The notes: generated by a model from the sequence alone, not told the origin. A DNA stretch of 64,000 nt from Notospermus geniculatus (GCA_002633025.1 NMRB01000208.1:123250-187249), one strand, 5' to 3'; positions 53,051-63,046 are shown, counted from the first letter of the stretch. Numbers and translations: made by a program.

Positions 53051-53959
53051 TAATACCCACTTATAAACGTACAAAAACTACCAAAGACTCAATCGGGACA
53101 GGAAGCCATATGCAACCACATGATCAAAGACAACCAATAACGAAGAAGGTTAAGACTAATTTCCACTTGGAAGTATGACGCATACAAAGAGTGTATATTA
53201 ACTGTATGATTTGCCATCGACGCACTATTACCTTGTACGGTATGATATAATAGGCGTGGGATGCGAAATTATCTCTTCGTGCGGAGGGTTTTACCGAGAA
53301 AGAAGTCCCGTCAGAAGCTAAGGTGAAACCCGACACCGTAAAAACAGGGATGGTAGAGGTTGCTGTTTCGAGTCCGATCTGCAGCATAGCGTGATCGGCC
53401 GACGTTACATATACATGTATACCCCAACGTAAAGAACTCTTGCTCCCTTGACACAACTGGTGAGAAAGTGAGAAAGTGCCGAACGGCGACTTGTTTCACG
53501 AATTCTGATTGGCTTGGAGGCGGGGTCAAGTAGGGGTCAGATTCATTTATAATTTATGAGTTAACGCAAAAGATGACATGATTGGGACAAGGCTAAAGAC
53601 GCAGTCGATGGCCTTGTTTGGACAAGATGAGAAAGCAAAGCCGACGCGACTATTGAACGAACAAAATATGAACCTGCACTTTGCATGACCAAAAATTCAT
53701 AAGCCAGCCGATGACGTATGGATTGAAAAATGTCTTATTTCTCCCATTCGCGTATTGAATTGCCACATGTAGCTCGCACAAATCAATGTTCTTCTTCAGA
53801 TAGTGTTTCGGGCTTTGTCCTGGACAAACATCCGTATCGGAAAACTTTCCATTTTATATGATATTCTTGGAGTTTATCTATATCAAAAGGAAACCTAAAT
53901 GGAATATCATACAACAGGTTTACTGGAAGATTGGCAATTTTGAGTTCACCCATTCGTGT
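53051..53959. other. No recognised feature
   Basis: Nothing supportable; short frames on both strands. Confidence 0.4.
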
Positions 53960-54372
53960 CCGGTGTGAGGTTTTTTAGTGTTCCCCATCTGCGAGTGTCC
54001 CTTAAAGGGCCTCTAGAGGCCGCTTTTTAGTGCACATTGATATGATTACTGACACAGAATTGGTGCATGAGGATCCAACGTGAGCATCAATTTTGAAGTA
54101 AAATTTCATCAAGTGTCAACTTTTAGCTCACCTTTTAAGTCACAATTCATGAGTTCATGATTACTAGCGCCATCTGTTGCATAGTGGAAGTAGGCCTACT
54201 GTTAGTAGCCCAATAGCATGCTGCCTCTAGGGCCCCTTTAAGCTGTGTTTGAATAAGCTGTGACTTGACAAAAGGGCACACAGAGAAACGTGTCAATCTA
54301 TCTGCCTGTGTTTCCAAAATAATAAAGGGACACACTGACACACAGAAACACTGGCAGATGTATATTACACGG
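53960..54372 (+). repeat. X-family element, copy C, split by a TTAA MITE
   Basis: CCGGTGTGAGGTTTTTTAGT, TTCCCCATCTGCGAGTGTCC leads to the insert, then GAATAAGCTGTGACTTGACA, AAAGGGCACACAGAGAAACG, TCTATCTGCCTGTGTTTCC, AAACACTGGCAGATG and TTACACGG. The order is the same as in copy B. Confidence 0.8.
54006..54237. mobile_element. Nested MITE with AGGGCCTCTAGAGGC ends, TTAA duplication
   Basis: AGGGCCTCTAGAGGC on the left and GCCTCTAGGGCCCCT on the right, flanked by TTAA at 54002-54005 and 54238-54241. TTAA is the piggyBac-type target. It has no transposase, and it is younger than the X copy it interrupts. Confidence 0.9.
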
Positions 54373-54384
54373 CATTCCCACTGC

Positions 54385-54589
54385 TGGGTTGGTTACCGAC
54401 TTCGCCGCTAGGGCATATACTGAGATACTCTTGCCGTCCTTATCACGTGATCGACTGAAACGTAGCCGGAACGCAACTGATTCAACCAATCAGCGCGCTT
54501 TCTTTCGCCTGCATTCCGATCACGTGATAACGGACGACAGACAAACCGATCTCAGTGTACCCCTAGCGGTGAGATGGAAAACCAATCTA
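54385..54589. mobile_element. FB9 foldback, copy 4 (205 bp), perfect 9-bp duplication
   Basis: TGGGTTGGTTACCGACTTCG, CCGCTAGGGCATATACTGAG on the left; CTCAGTGTACCCCTAGCGGT, GAGATGGAAAACCAATCTA on the right. TCCCACTGC is duplicated exactly at 54376-54384 and 54590-54598. Arms of about 70 bp extend inward to TATCACGTGATCG on both sides. The right terminus resembles the 30-bp unit of the array at 43.7 kb. Confidence 0.92.
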
Positions 54590-55132
54590 TCCCACTGCCA
54601 TTTACAAAACGAACCGAACACGTATGTCTGGATAAACTTAACGGGTAGGCGTACAATATTATGTTTAACTCTCGACCATTTGTTTTGTTAAATGTAGGGT
54701 AAGCTTCCTTGAGGTAAATATCCCAGTCTCAACGCAAGAGAACGATTCCGTTTCATACGAAGTGAACTTTGCCGGAAGGCCTGGGTATAGCTTGGGTTTA
54801 CACAAACGGGTCTTCATTGTGTCTCTGGTATTTGTTTTGTTCTAAGATGACAAAGGACGCGGCTCACTCTCAGTCATTATATTCTTGGAATTCGTTTCAG
54901 AGATGGGAAAAATATAAAAATGGCCGAGCGAGCTTTTACTCAGCATTATCATCAGCAAATGTGCCAGGAGCAAGTATGTTCACTCCTCACAAAGGGTATC
55001 CAACAAATGTCCGATGCTCTCTGTGTGAAATGGAAACAATGTGAACACGGCTGTGACAGGAAACAGTCTACCCTTACTTACGTTTCGTGTGCCAAAAGGA
55101 GCTGTTATCGTATTAGACGAACCCGCATGATT

Positions 55133-55322
55133 TTTTATCCCGCCAGGGTGGCACCGCGAGAGGTTGTAGCGACATGACCGAAGACGTAAAAAAGGAGCAC
55201 ATCAATGCGAAAACGTCCTTGATGCAGTGCAGCAGGGGCGAGGCGTCGAAAAAAAGTACTGATCAGAGCGCCTCCTAGTGATGGAAGTTCTACAGGTTCC
55301 TCCTCATTCTGCAGAAATAACG
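55133..55322 (-). repeat. H-family element, copy 3, uninterrupted
   Basis: On the minus strand: GAGGAACCTGTAGAACTTCC, ACTAGGAGGCGCTCTGATC, CACTGCATCAAGGACG, TTTTTTACGTCTTCGGTCAT, CTCGCGGTGCCACCCTGGCG, GGATAAAAAATCATG. It defines the empty site for the FB9 inserts in the other copies. Confidence 0.75.
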
Positions 55323-55623
55323 ATCATTTTAAATCCACAGTACCAAATTTGCACGTTAGACCATCTGGCATTTTCCCCTTTGCCGATTTTAGGATAAATT
55401 TCTAGTCCTGATTGTCATGACGTTACAAAATCGCTGGCAGCCATCTTTCTGGTTGCTATGGAAACGCCAGGCGACCTAAAACTGCACATGCGCGGTTTCA
55501 CGGCGTCTGCGGTTCGGAAATTGTAATGCATTTTAGAATTTTATATATCTTCCACTGGTATCTAGGCCTACCACCACGATTGACATGCGCAAATTTCAAC
55601 AATTTACAAACAAGGAGCGATCT

Positions 55624-55718
55624 TAGACTGGTTCCCGTCTTTGCCGCTCCACTCCCGCGGCGCTACTGTCCGCTCCACATGAGCGCCACCGGATGCGGCA
55701 AAGACGGGGACCAGTCTA
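55624..55718. mobile_element. FB9 foldback, copy 5 (95 bp), perfect 10-bp duplication
   Basis: TAGACTGGTTCCCGTCTTTG, CCGCTCCACTCCCGCGGCGC on the left; GCGGCAAAGACGGGGACCAG, TCTA on the right. GGAGCGATCT is duplicated at 55614-55623 and 55719-55728. Confidence 0.95.
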
Positions 55719-56026
55719 GGAGCGATCTGAGACGGCCGCTAGCGAAGTGGATCTACGGCCGCGTGGCTGAAGCGGTTGAATCTTGATACAAGGACACAGA
55801 CCGATACAGAGCTGCACGCTCCCAAGAGATGCCAGTATAATGAACTGGTCGAGAATCAATCACATCTGAAGTATTTTGCGCCTTTTGTCAATATTACAGG
55901 ATTTCTGGAAATGAGATTGAAAATGGAGTCCCGACAATGAATATAATGCACTTTGTATTTCTGTCTGAAACAACTCTTCGAGTGGAATTAGTTGGAAAAT
56001 GTTACGCCCACTGCATCTCAGTCAAA

Positions 56027-56522
56027 AAGCCTGGCTCAGGTCGACATTGTGTCTTGAAGCAACTCGCGGTAACTACATGTAGCTTTCCGGCGATGGAAGC
56101 AACTCGGAGTGACTGATCAGTTGCCGATTGCGATTTTGTCGACCTGAGCGCTCTGACGTCTCCGAGCAATTGCCGGATCCGCACGTTGCAGCGAATTGCT
56201 TCGAGTTGGCCATGTTCTACTTTTCGGCGACTGGTTGTCTCCAGTTCCACTAAGATCCGTCGACATGCGCCTGCTTGCGACTGATCAGTTGCTTGAACGG
56301 GAATATTTCATTGAAAATCACGTGACGTATACCGAAAAAAGAAAATGGCGGCAGTGGAATGGCCCGAGGGCATGAACGACTGCGCTGTCGACATGAGCGT
56401 GCTGGTCGAGGTATGCCTGTTGTCGCAATCGCTGAAATGTCGACCTGCGCGTGGTGGTTTTTTGATCTGCGACGGATCCGTCGAGTTGCTTCAGGACGCA
56501 ATGTCGACCCTGAGCCAGGCTT
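56027..56522. mobile_element. 496-bp element with AAGCCTGGCTCAGGTCGACA ends
   Basis: AAGCCTGGCTCAGGTCGACA, TTGTGTCTTGAAGCAACTCG is mirrored by CGAGTTGCTTCAGGACGCAA, TGTCGACCCTGAGCCAGGCTT. The interior has many short words in both orientations: GCAACTCG, CTGATCAGTTGC, GTCGACCTG. A related copy without its left end is at 63454-63709. No duplication visible and no transposase. Confidence 0.8.
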
Positions 56523-56783
56523 AATGGAATTAAGTGGCCTTGATTCACTCTACTTGCGATTAGCCTACGAGATTTATGGTTGTTAATTGATTGACGTTTG
56601 ATTAGCTAATTAAAGAATATACTTCACAAATGCATCACGTCAATTAAATATGGAACCTGAAGAACGGCCGCTGCTGGGAGAAGCTCCATCTACATGTAGT
56701 TCCCGCGTGAGTTCACGAGTTTTGGGGCATGATGACTAGACTCATGGATTGACTGACGTCATAACTGCAGGCTCGGGTCCGTT

Positions 56784-56822
56784 TCAGATTGGGACTAGGA
56801 GCTGTGAGCGATTGTACTAGAA
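56784..56822 (+). repeat. H-family left-end fragment
   Basis: TCAGATTGGGACTAGGAGCT, GTGAGCGATTGTACTAG resembles the H left end. It abuts X copy D. Confidence 0.5.
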
Positions 56823-56823
56823 T

Positions 56824-56986
56824 GCCGGTGTAACATCTATCAGCGTTTCTGTGTGTGAATGTTTCCCCTCATTGTAGTGCCGTATAGAACGGTCGTGGGC
56901 TCTCCAGCTGTCTTTCATCACTATCTTCCCAATACAAAGAAGGGAACACTGGAAAAACGGGCAGATTTTACACCGGCCCACTGAAA
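56824..56986 (-). repeat. X-family element, copy D (both ends present)
   Basis: GCCGGTGTAACATCTATCAG and ACGGGCAGATTTTACACCGG are mutual inverts, showing that X has TIRs of about 20 bp. The interior keeps GTTTCTGTGTGTGAATGTTT but is otherwise diverged. Confidence 0.75.
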
Positions 56987-57596
56987 CTGAAGTACAATAC
57001 ATGTAGCCAAATGAAGCTAATAAGACGTAGCTAAAAGATGCCGTTGATGGAATGTGAATTTTTTAGCTTGCAGGCCGGGAAGGCAGGCCCCGCTACGTTA
57101 CCATATTTTTCCTATTACAATCAACATGGTTATACTATCCTTTATTCAGGTTTGGGCGGTCAGGGGGTGGTTGGAGTTTATAGTTATATTTATCCGTCTG
57201 TTACTACAGCTACGGGCTGAGCTAACACGCGGAAAGTCGTCGAACAATGTGAACTGGAATGCACAATAAAATTCTTAAATGTCATCCCGCTGTAAATCCA
57301 TTAGGTGCCTTTTTCATCGAATCGAAACCGGCTGGTGTATAGAAATGACAAGCAAAAGTGTGCACGGTGATATTGGTTTTGTGATGAGTCCACAATCAGA
57401 TTGTATAGGCCTTAAAACGCTTCGGGCTTTTTTATATCAAAACGAAGCTACAGCCATATTCGCTGTTCGGGAACTCATTTCCATTTCCAAGAAGTCTGTT
57501 TCTACAGACTTCCAATCGACAAAATGTGGTACAGCAATGTCGCTTGTGTTGAAACAAATGCTAGCCAATGCTAGCCAACTGTATTACTCATGACCG

Positions 57597-57905
57597 CCGG
57601 TATAACTTTTTGCGTGCGGTTCGGATTACATGATTAAGCTGCGACTTGACAATAGGGGACACACAGAGAAACTTCGCGATCTCTCTGCCAGAGTTTTCTA
57701 AACAATAATGGGAAACACAATAGGGGACACACAGAGAAACTTGTTGATCTATCTGCCAGAGTTTTCTAAACAATAATGGGAAACACAACAGGGGACACAC
57801 AGAGAAACGTGTCGATCTATCTGCCAGAGTTTTCTGAACAATAATGCGAAACACTGAACAAAAAAACACACTGACATACGGAAACACTGGCAGATGTTAC
57901 ACCGG
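57597..57905 (+). repeat. X-family element, copy E, with internal triplication
   Basis: CCGGTATAAC at the left and GGCAGATGTTACACCGG at the right. Between them ATAGGGGACACACAGAGAAA, ATCTGCCAGAGTTTTCTAAA, CAATAATGGGAAACACA is repeated three times with a period of about 68 bp (starts near 57651, 57720 and 57787). Confidence 0.88.
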
Positions 57906-57997
57906 TGCTAAAGGAATGATAATCCTAAGAATGCACGTCTGAGTTACAACATATTATTGTAACTTCATTTTCGAATGGTCATGGTGTTCATAGAGCG

Positions 57998-58110
57998 AAT
58001 CATGGACGTGTATCCCATGTGTAATGATATAAGGCTGACCCTAACACTGACCTTTCCCATCAACCAATCATTCTACTCGTTAGTGAGTAATAGGTATTCT
58101 GATTGGCTCC
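57998..58110 (+). repeat. Dispersed repeat shared with 30373-30487
   Basis: GGACGTGTATCCCATGTGTA, GATATAAGGCTGACCCTAAC, CCTTTCCCATCAACCAATCA, TTAGTGAGTAATAGG. Confidence 0.8.
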
Positions 58111-58740
58111 GATGATTTCACGGCGCTGGTATCTACACCTGCCACATTCTTTGTACTCGCAATCTGCGCATGTGCATCATTGTTTCGTTTCGCCATCAGC
58201 TATTCATTGCGCAAGCGCGAGCTTCAACATGACGCTCGACAACGAGGCTCAGGAAAGAATATGACGAATACTGCCCGATAACTCTGTGGCCCCATGCATG
58301 CATAGGATAACCCACAAATACATGTCTTGGGATATAAGTATAATGTGACAGGGCCAGTTTTGTAAATTTCACCAAATGTGGGTTATCCTGTTCATGCTTG
58401 CGGCCACAGAATTCAAACTGGGTGAACAGGTTTGTGAACACGATATACCCTAGTTTCGCTCCTAAAAGGCCAGTTCACCAATAGGCCTACGCACGACGGA
58501 CGGCCATGGAAACCTACAAATAGTCTCCCACCGCCGTAACAATGGAAGCAACTGAACTTGTAACCAAGCAAAATCTGAACATTATTTAAGACGAACGAAA
58601 CGCCTTGGTAACAAAAACTTGCTGAAGGCGATGGATGACTCTATTGTAAACTCGTTCTATGGAAGACTATTAACTAGACGATGACCTGTTTGTGTGGTTT
58701 TTATACGTATGCCTTTCCTGAATTGGAACCCTTTTTTATT

Positions 58741-58870
58741 TATGGACAAAGAACGAGAAAGCACAAAAAATGACACACAAAATGATAAATATCAAGAAGT
58801 CAACTTCCAGAATCTTGCAAATTTTCGACCCCAAGCGGGGTCTTCCTCAGGCACTTTTCAGTTGGAGAGA
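58741..58870 (+). repeat. Y-family fragment, single arm
   Basis: GAGAAAGCACAAAAAATGAC, ACACAAAATGATAAATA, CAGAATCTTGCAAATTTTCG, ACCCCAAGCGGGGTCTTCCT, CAGGCACTTTTCAG. It has no inverted partner, so it shows what one Y arm looks like. Confidence 0.75.
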
Positions 58871-59080
58871 CCAGAAAAGACTTATTTATGGACAATGTTG
58901 CAGAGGTTGCTATATAGTGTTCTTCCGACTTTTCGACAATTTTGTTTCCTGCTGAAGAGGTAACTGACCTGTCGGGAACAAAAAGAATTTCCCGTTTGCG
59001 CATCGAAAGAAATCCTGCTGACCAAGCTACCTCCGACTATGGCTGCTACTTGGTAGTAGCCATAGTAGTAAGGGTTTGAT

Positions 59081-59243
59081 CAGGTGTAATGTTTTTCAGT
59101 GTGACTCCCATTGTTTGGAACACATTGGGAAACAGACTCACTGTTTCTCTGTGTGTCGCTTATTGTCAAGTCGTGCCTAAACTCCGTCAATCTATTTTAA
59201 ATTCACACTGGCACACGGGCCACACTGAAACACGTTACACCGG
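59081..59243 (+). repeat. X-family element, copy F
   Basis: AGGTGTAATGTTTTTCAGTG, CCCATTGTTTGGAACACATT, CTCTGTGTGTCGCTTATTGT, CAAGTCGTGCC ... CACTGAAACACGTTACACCGG. Confidence 0.7.
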
Positions 59244-59470
59244 CTTTGTGCCGTCAGAGACCTGCTTTGTGCCGTCAGAGACCAGGGGCCGGTTGCACAA
59301 AACTCATGTTGCCGCTAACATGATGTTAGCGCTAACATGATGTTAGCGCTAACATGATGTTAGCGCTAACATGATGTTAGCGCTAACATGAGTTTTGTGC
59401 AACCCAGCCCTGCTTTGTGCCGTCAGGGACCTGCTTTGTGCCGTCAGAGACCTGCTTTGTGCAGAAGGGC
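59244..59470 (+). repeat. Tandem array, period 21 bp, interrupted by a hairpin
   Basis: CTTTGTGCCGTCAGAGACCTG is repeated twice before and about three times after the insertion at 59285-59410. The last unit is degraded (CTTTGTGCAGAAGGGC). Confidence 0.85.
59285..59410. mobile_element. Hairpin MITE with a self-complementary 18-bp tandem core
   Basis: The arms are GGGGCCGGTTGCACAAAACT then CATGTT, mirrored by AACATGAGTTTTGTGCAACC then CAGCCC. The core repeats GCTAACATGATGTTAGC with period 18 about four times; each unit is its own inverse. The whole 126 bp can fold in many registers. Confidence 0.92.
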
Positions 59471-60094
59471 ACCTGTACCTGCTTATTAGAATTCCGACCT
59501 TGTCGCATCCCTCAATCCTGTTACCTCTGACTGGCAGCAGCAGGCAAAGTCAAATCATGACCTCTCATCCAGCTTTCTAAGGAAAAAAGACGTTTCTTCC
59601 ACGTGTTCATATGTGCATCTGGGTATAAAGTACATGTACCCATAGCCGTTGCTTATAGCACTCATGGTGATAAATGCCATGGTCATGCAATTTTTCCCCT
59701 CGCAATGAATTTGTTCCGCCCATGTTACAGTTCCCTGTTGAGGTTCTTCACGTGACGTCACATTTCCAATGTGACGTCACATGGCCGATTCTTTGCACTC
59801 ACGTGACCGTTGTGACGTCAGTGAAAACCTCTATACCCATGGGTGTTGCACCCACGATGAAGACTTTTTCAGTGTAAGAAACCATTTTGATATCCTCGAC
59901 TGAAATGCACACCATTTCCAATGGTAAAGACGTTGCTTTTAACTTCTCAAAGAAGTCTCGCCAGTTTGAGGCGATATGACTTAATGTATTGATAAAAGCA
60001 GAGCCGTAAAATTGAATTACCAACAATGTGAAGAATGCTGCAGCCCTACTCGACCCCCCGGCCAGGCATTAGTGGCGACTGCGGCTTGCAATGG

Positions 60095-60310
60095 GACACA
60101 TTTCCGTTTTTCACGCCACGCCGGGGTCTTCCTCAGGCACTTTCAAGTCAAAATCCCAGAAGTGGAAGATCTGGCCTTCCACTTCTAGAATTTTGACTTG
60201 AAAGTGCCTGAAGAAGACCCCAGGTTGGCGTCGAAAATTTGCAAATATCGGAAACGACTTGGATTATATTGTTTCACATTTTGTGTCGTTTTTTGTGCTT
60301 TACTTTATCT
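60095..60310. mobile_element. Y-family head-to-head hairpin, copy 3
   Basis: CGGGGTCTTCCTCAGGCACT, TTCAAGTCAAAAT is mirrored by ATTTTGACTTGAAAGTGCCT, GAAGAAGACCCC. The right arm continues into GGCGTCGAAAATTTGCAAAT, ATCGGAAACGACTTGG, CACATTTTGTGTCG, TTTTTTGTGCTTTACTTTAT, i.e. the inverse of the 58.7-kb flank. Confidence 0.8.
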
Positions 60311-60893
60311 ACCTTTCAGTTTTGAATAGTGTACAAAACTATTTACTTTGTTTTCTTTATTTGGTTTTGTATTTCATTATTTTTGTCAGCTACATGTAGT
60401 TGTTGAAAGTCCCTTTTCATCTTGGCACCACAGAGAGAGTGACGTCACAAGACGCCACTTTGTCAAACTTACACTTTACTCTGTGTACTATTCATATTGG
60501 CCTTTTAACTTCGTAAACCATCAACTTCCAAAAGTCTGTAAAACAAAAAAGATGTCTGCCGCTTAGATGTCTGGACTATGTGTATTTTCTCGGGTATAAT
60601 GTGAGGGCAAACGTTCTTTGGCATTTTATAAATGGCGAAGATGAGCGAGCCCCCTTTTTAGTAGATGGTTCGTACAGTGAAAGACCCAGCATTTTAAAGT
60701 ACATGTCTATTATTTGATAGTTCTTAAACGGCAAGGGTCTGTCTCTCATTTCAAAGGTGTTAAGTTACAGACAACACCTTTTAATAGTAGTGGTTTAAGA
60801 TTGTTGATAAAATTACTTCACCTTTTTAAACGATGTGTATACTGTCCATTACATGTACAAGTATTTTGAAGGTGGCTTTTATGCCCCAATCAC

Positions 60894-61490
60894 ATTTGAG
60901 CTAGTTCTCAGTACGTTCTTGAAAATTTTCCCGAACGGGCTCAAACTGTGTGCGAACGCAGTGGGCGTAGCGGCAACTTTTAAAAGTCTTTTTACGAACT
61001 TCATGGACGTGAAGGGTGCTCCAGAACATCGAGGCATTATTTGGCCAAGGGTTACACGTTCTAGCCCGTTTTATGATTTTTTTAGGACGGGGCAGCTGAA
61101 GGGCCTGTTAAACTGAAGTATACTTCAGTTTAACAGGCCCTTTAGCTGGTTTGTGGCGTAGCCTACTCGGAGGAGAGGCCGGATATCATATGACAATAGC
61201 TGATCGCCGCCCTCACTCGATACTAGTAAAGCCCGTTTTATGATTTTTTAGGACGGGGCAGCTAAAGGGCCTGTTAAACTGAAGTAGTTCTCAAAATGTC
61301 CTGCCCCGTCCTAAAAAATCGTAAAACGGGGTAGAAGGCAAAATAACGCCTCGATGTTGTGGAGCACCCTTCCCGTCCATGAAGTTCGTAAGAAGACTGT
61401 AAAAAGTTGCCACTACGTCCACTCCGTTCGCAGACAGTTTGAACTCGTTCGGCAACATTTTCAAGAACGTACTGAGAACTAACTCGATGA
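60894..61490. repeat. Large inverted duplication (arms about 200 bp)
   Basis: The left arm 60894-61090 (TTTGAGCTAGTTCTCAGTAC ... GTTTTATGATTTTTTTAGGA, CGGGGCAG) is mirrored by 61295-61490 (CCTGCCCCGTCCTAAAAAAT ... GTACTGAGAACTAACTCGAT). Between them are a nearly perfect palindrome around 61119 (CTTCAGTTTAACAGG ...) and a third copy of the GTTTTATGATTTTTTAGGAC block (61236). A frame of 93 codons spans the left arm but is not preserved in the right arm, so I treat it as non-coding. Confidence 0.85.
61144..61228 (+). repeat. Direct repeat D1 (85 bp)
   Basis: AGCTGGTTTGTGGCGTAGCC, TACTCGGAGGAGAGGCCGGA, TATCATATGACAATAGCTGA, TCGCCGCCCTCACTCGATAC recurs at 61510-61594 with only about two changes. 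The offset is 366 bp. Confidence 0.93.
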
Positions 61491-61509
61491 GGGTATTAAC
61501 AGACCCTTC

Positions 61510-61594
61510 AGCTGGTTTGTGGCGTAGCCTACTCGGAGGAGAGGCCGGATATCGTATGACAATAGCTGATCGCCGCCCTCACCCGATACTAGTA
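61510..61594 (+). repeat. Direct repeat D2 (85 bp)
   Basis: Partner of D1, immediately after the right arm of the inverted duplication. Differences are TATCGTATG for TATCATATG and CACCCGA for CACTCGA. Confidence 0.93.
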
Positions 61595-62125
61595 TAGGTT
61601 CGTGTGAGTTCAAGTGAAACCCGATCTTTTTTTTTCAGAACCCCAAAGGAGCTCCAAATCACGAAAGCCGTACAACTTGGTATCATAGTTCATCGGCGCG
61701 TGAAACCTCCCACTGTTTGTTTACAATATCTTCGACCTTTAAATATCAGCTTAACACTTCCAAATCGCGTGCGCCAAATAACGTGTCAGTTTTGTGTCCA
61801 CACGCACCTATAAAGTAAAAGACAATTCCAGGAATTCTTGAAAAACTTTGTTTGATTACGTGGGAAGTAATTCATTAATGCGCGGAAATCGAAATGTCAC
61901 ATTTCTTCCCTTTATCGATATTCCGCCATGACGTGCGCCGCGACGCTACCGTTTCACCCGCCAAAGTCACCCTGATACCATCTATGAAGCCAATAAAAGC
62001 TTGCCTTTATAAATCATCGGATGTAGTCAATCCCAACAGCGTTGGAAACAAATCGAAGCCAGGCCACTGGGGGCAGAGAAGTTAAAGATTTCATCTATTT
62101 CTGCATACGAGCAGCGTGATTTCCG

Positions 62126-62353
62126 ATTGGTCACGGAAATCACCGAGAGTGTTACGTGGGTGTCGGGTGGAGTCGAGTGTTACTTTCTCTCAATCTCATT
62201 TATAAGCTATTTGCTGCACGCGATAAATGCAGTGTAGCAAATCGAGAGTGAGGAGAACGATTGGATTTTCTGTTTTGGAAGTTGGCAAGCTGTGAGGAGT
62301 TTCATAAGAATCGGCGCAGGGTGACTGTACGCGTGGATTATCTTTTAAGAGCG
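62126..62353 (+). promoter_or_regulatory. Candidate TATA-type core promoter with first exon
   Basis: An inverted CCAAT box (ATTGG, 62126-62130) lies about 70 bases before TTTATAAG (62199-62206). About 30 bases on, transcription could start near 62231. A consensus-like splice donor, GCG|GTGAGT, occurs at 62353/62354, about 120 bases later. Each motif alone is common by chance, but the spacing is right and no repeat overlaps. No coding frame was identified downstream within the window. Confidence 0.25.
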
Positions 62354-62646
62354 GTGAGTCGGCTTTTCTTAATACTTTGTGAAAGGTATTTGCACGTTTC
62401 TTGTATTTCTAACAACAGAAGCAACGGACACACGCCGTTCTTGTGCCATTTTGCACTTGCTACATTTAATTTGAAAAAAAATATTGTTGAATCCCAATGC
62501 AGCAATGAGTATTATCAGCTTGTTCGACGTGATACAAATTTTTAAAAAAAACGGCGACGATTTTAATTTGCAAACGATGTGGTTTGGACTGCTCTAAAAA
62601 TACCGACGGTTTTCCTTTTTATTTTCAAAGAAAGTCAGTAATTCAC

Positions 62647-62777
62647 ATTGACTGATATTCATAAAAGCTAGCAAATGCTTTTATTACTTCAATTTTTGTT
62701 GTACATTTACATTGGACGTCGCTGTGCAAAACATTTAGTAAAAGCATTTGCTAACATTTATGAATACCAGCCAATGT
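62647..62777. mobile_element. Hairpin MITE of the AGCAAATGCTTTTA family, copy 3
   Basis: GACTGATATTCATAAAAGCT, AGCAAATGCTTTTA is mirrored by AGTAAAAGCATTTGCTAACA, TTTATGAATACCAGCC. The inner loop (TTGTACATTTACATTGG) resembles the inverse of the loop at 36.1 kb (CAATGTAAATGTACTAC). Confidence 0.88.
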
Positions 62778-63046
62778 TACGCTCTTGCGTTTCAAAAACA
62801 TCGTCGTCTCAAAGAAATCATTATCGGTGTAATAGAATCTAATGCCCCCCGATATGTGATGTCCCCCAACAATAGATTTACCGATTAAGCGGCACCATTC
62901 AGGACTCTGGAGAGACCAAGACCCTTAATCCTGTGTCAAACAATGCACAGGGGGCCATCAGGAATGAGGAAGACGGGGGCGTTTGATTCGATCACAGTGG
63001 TAATTAGCAAAATTGTAAACCTTTTTGACTCCTAGGCCAAATCATA

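Noticed and set aside
54920-55177. 85-codon ATG frame with several cysteines
   Set aside because: Its last part lies inside the H-family repeat, where homologous copies have no such frame. The first part shows no known domain.
60835-61116. 93-codon frame spanning the left arm of the inverted duplication
   Set aside because: The matching arm at 61.3-61.5 kb carries substitutions and indels that destroy the frame, so no coding constraint is visible.
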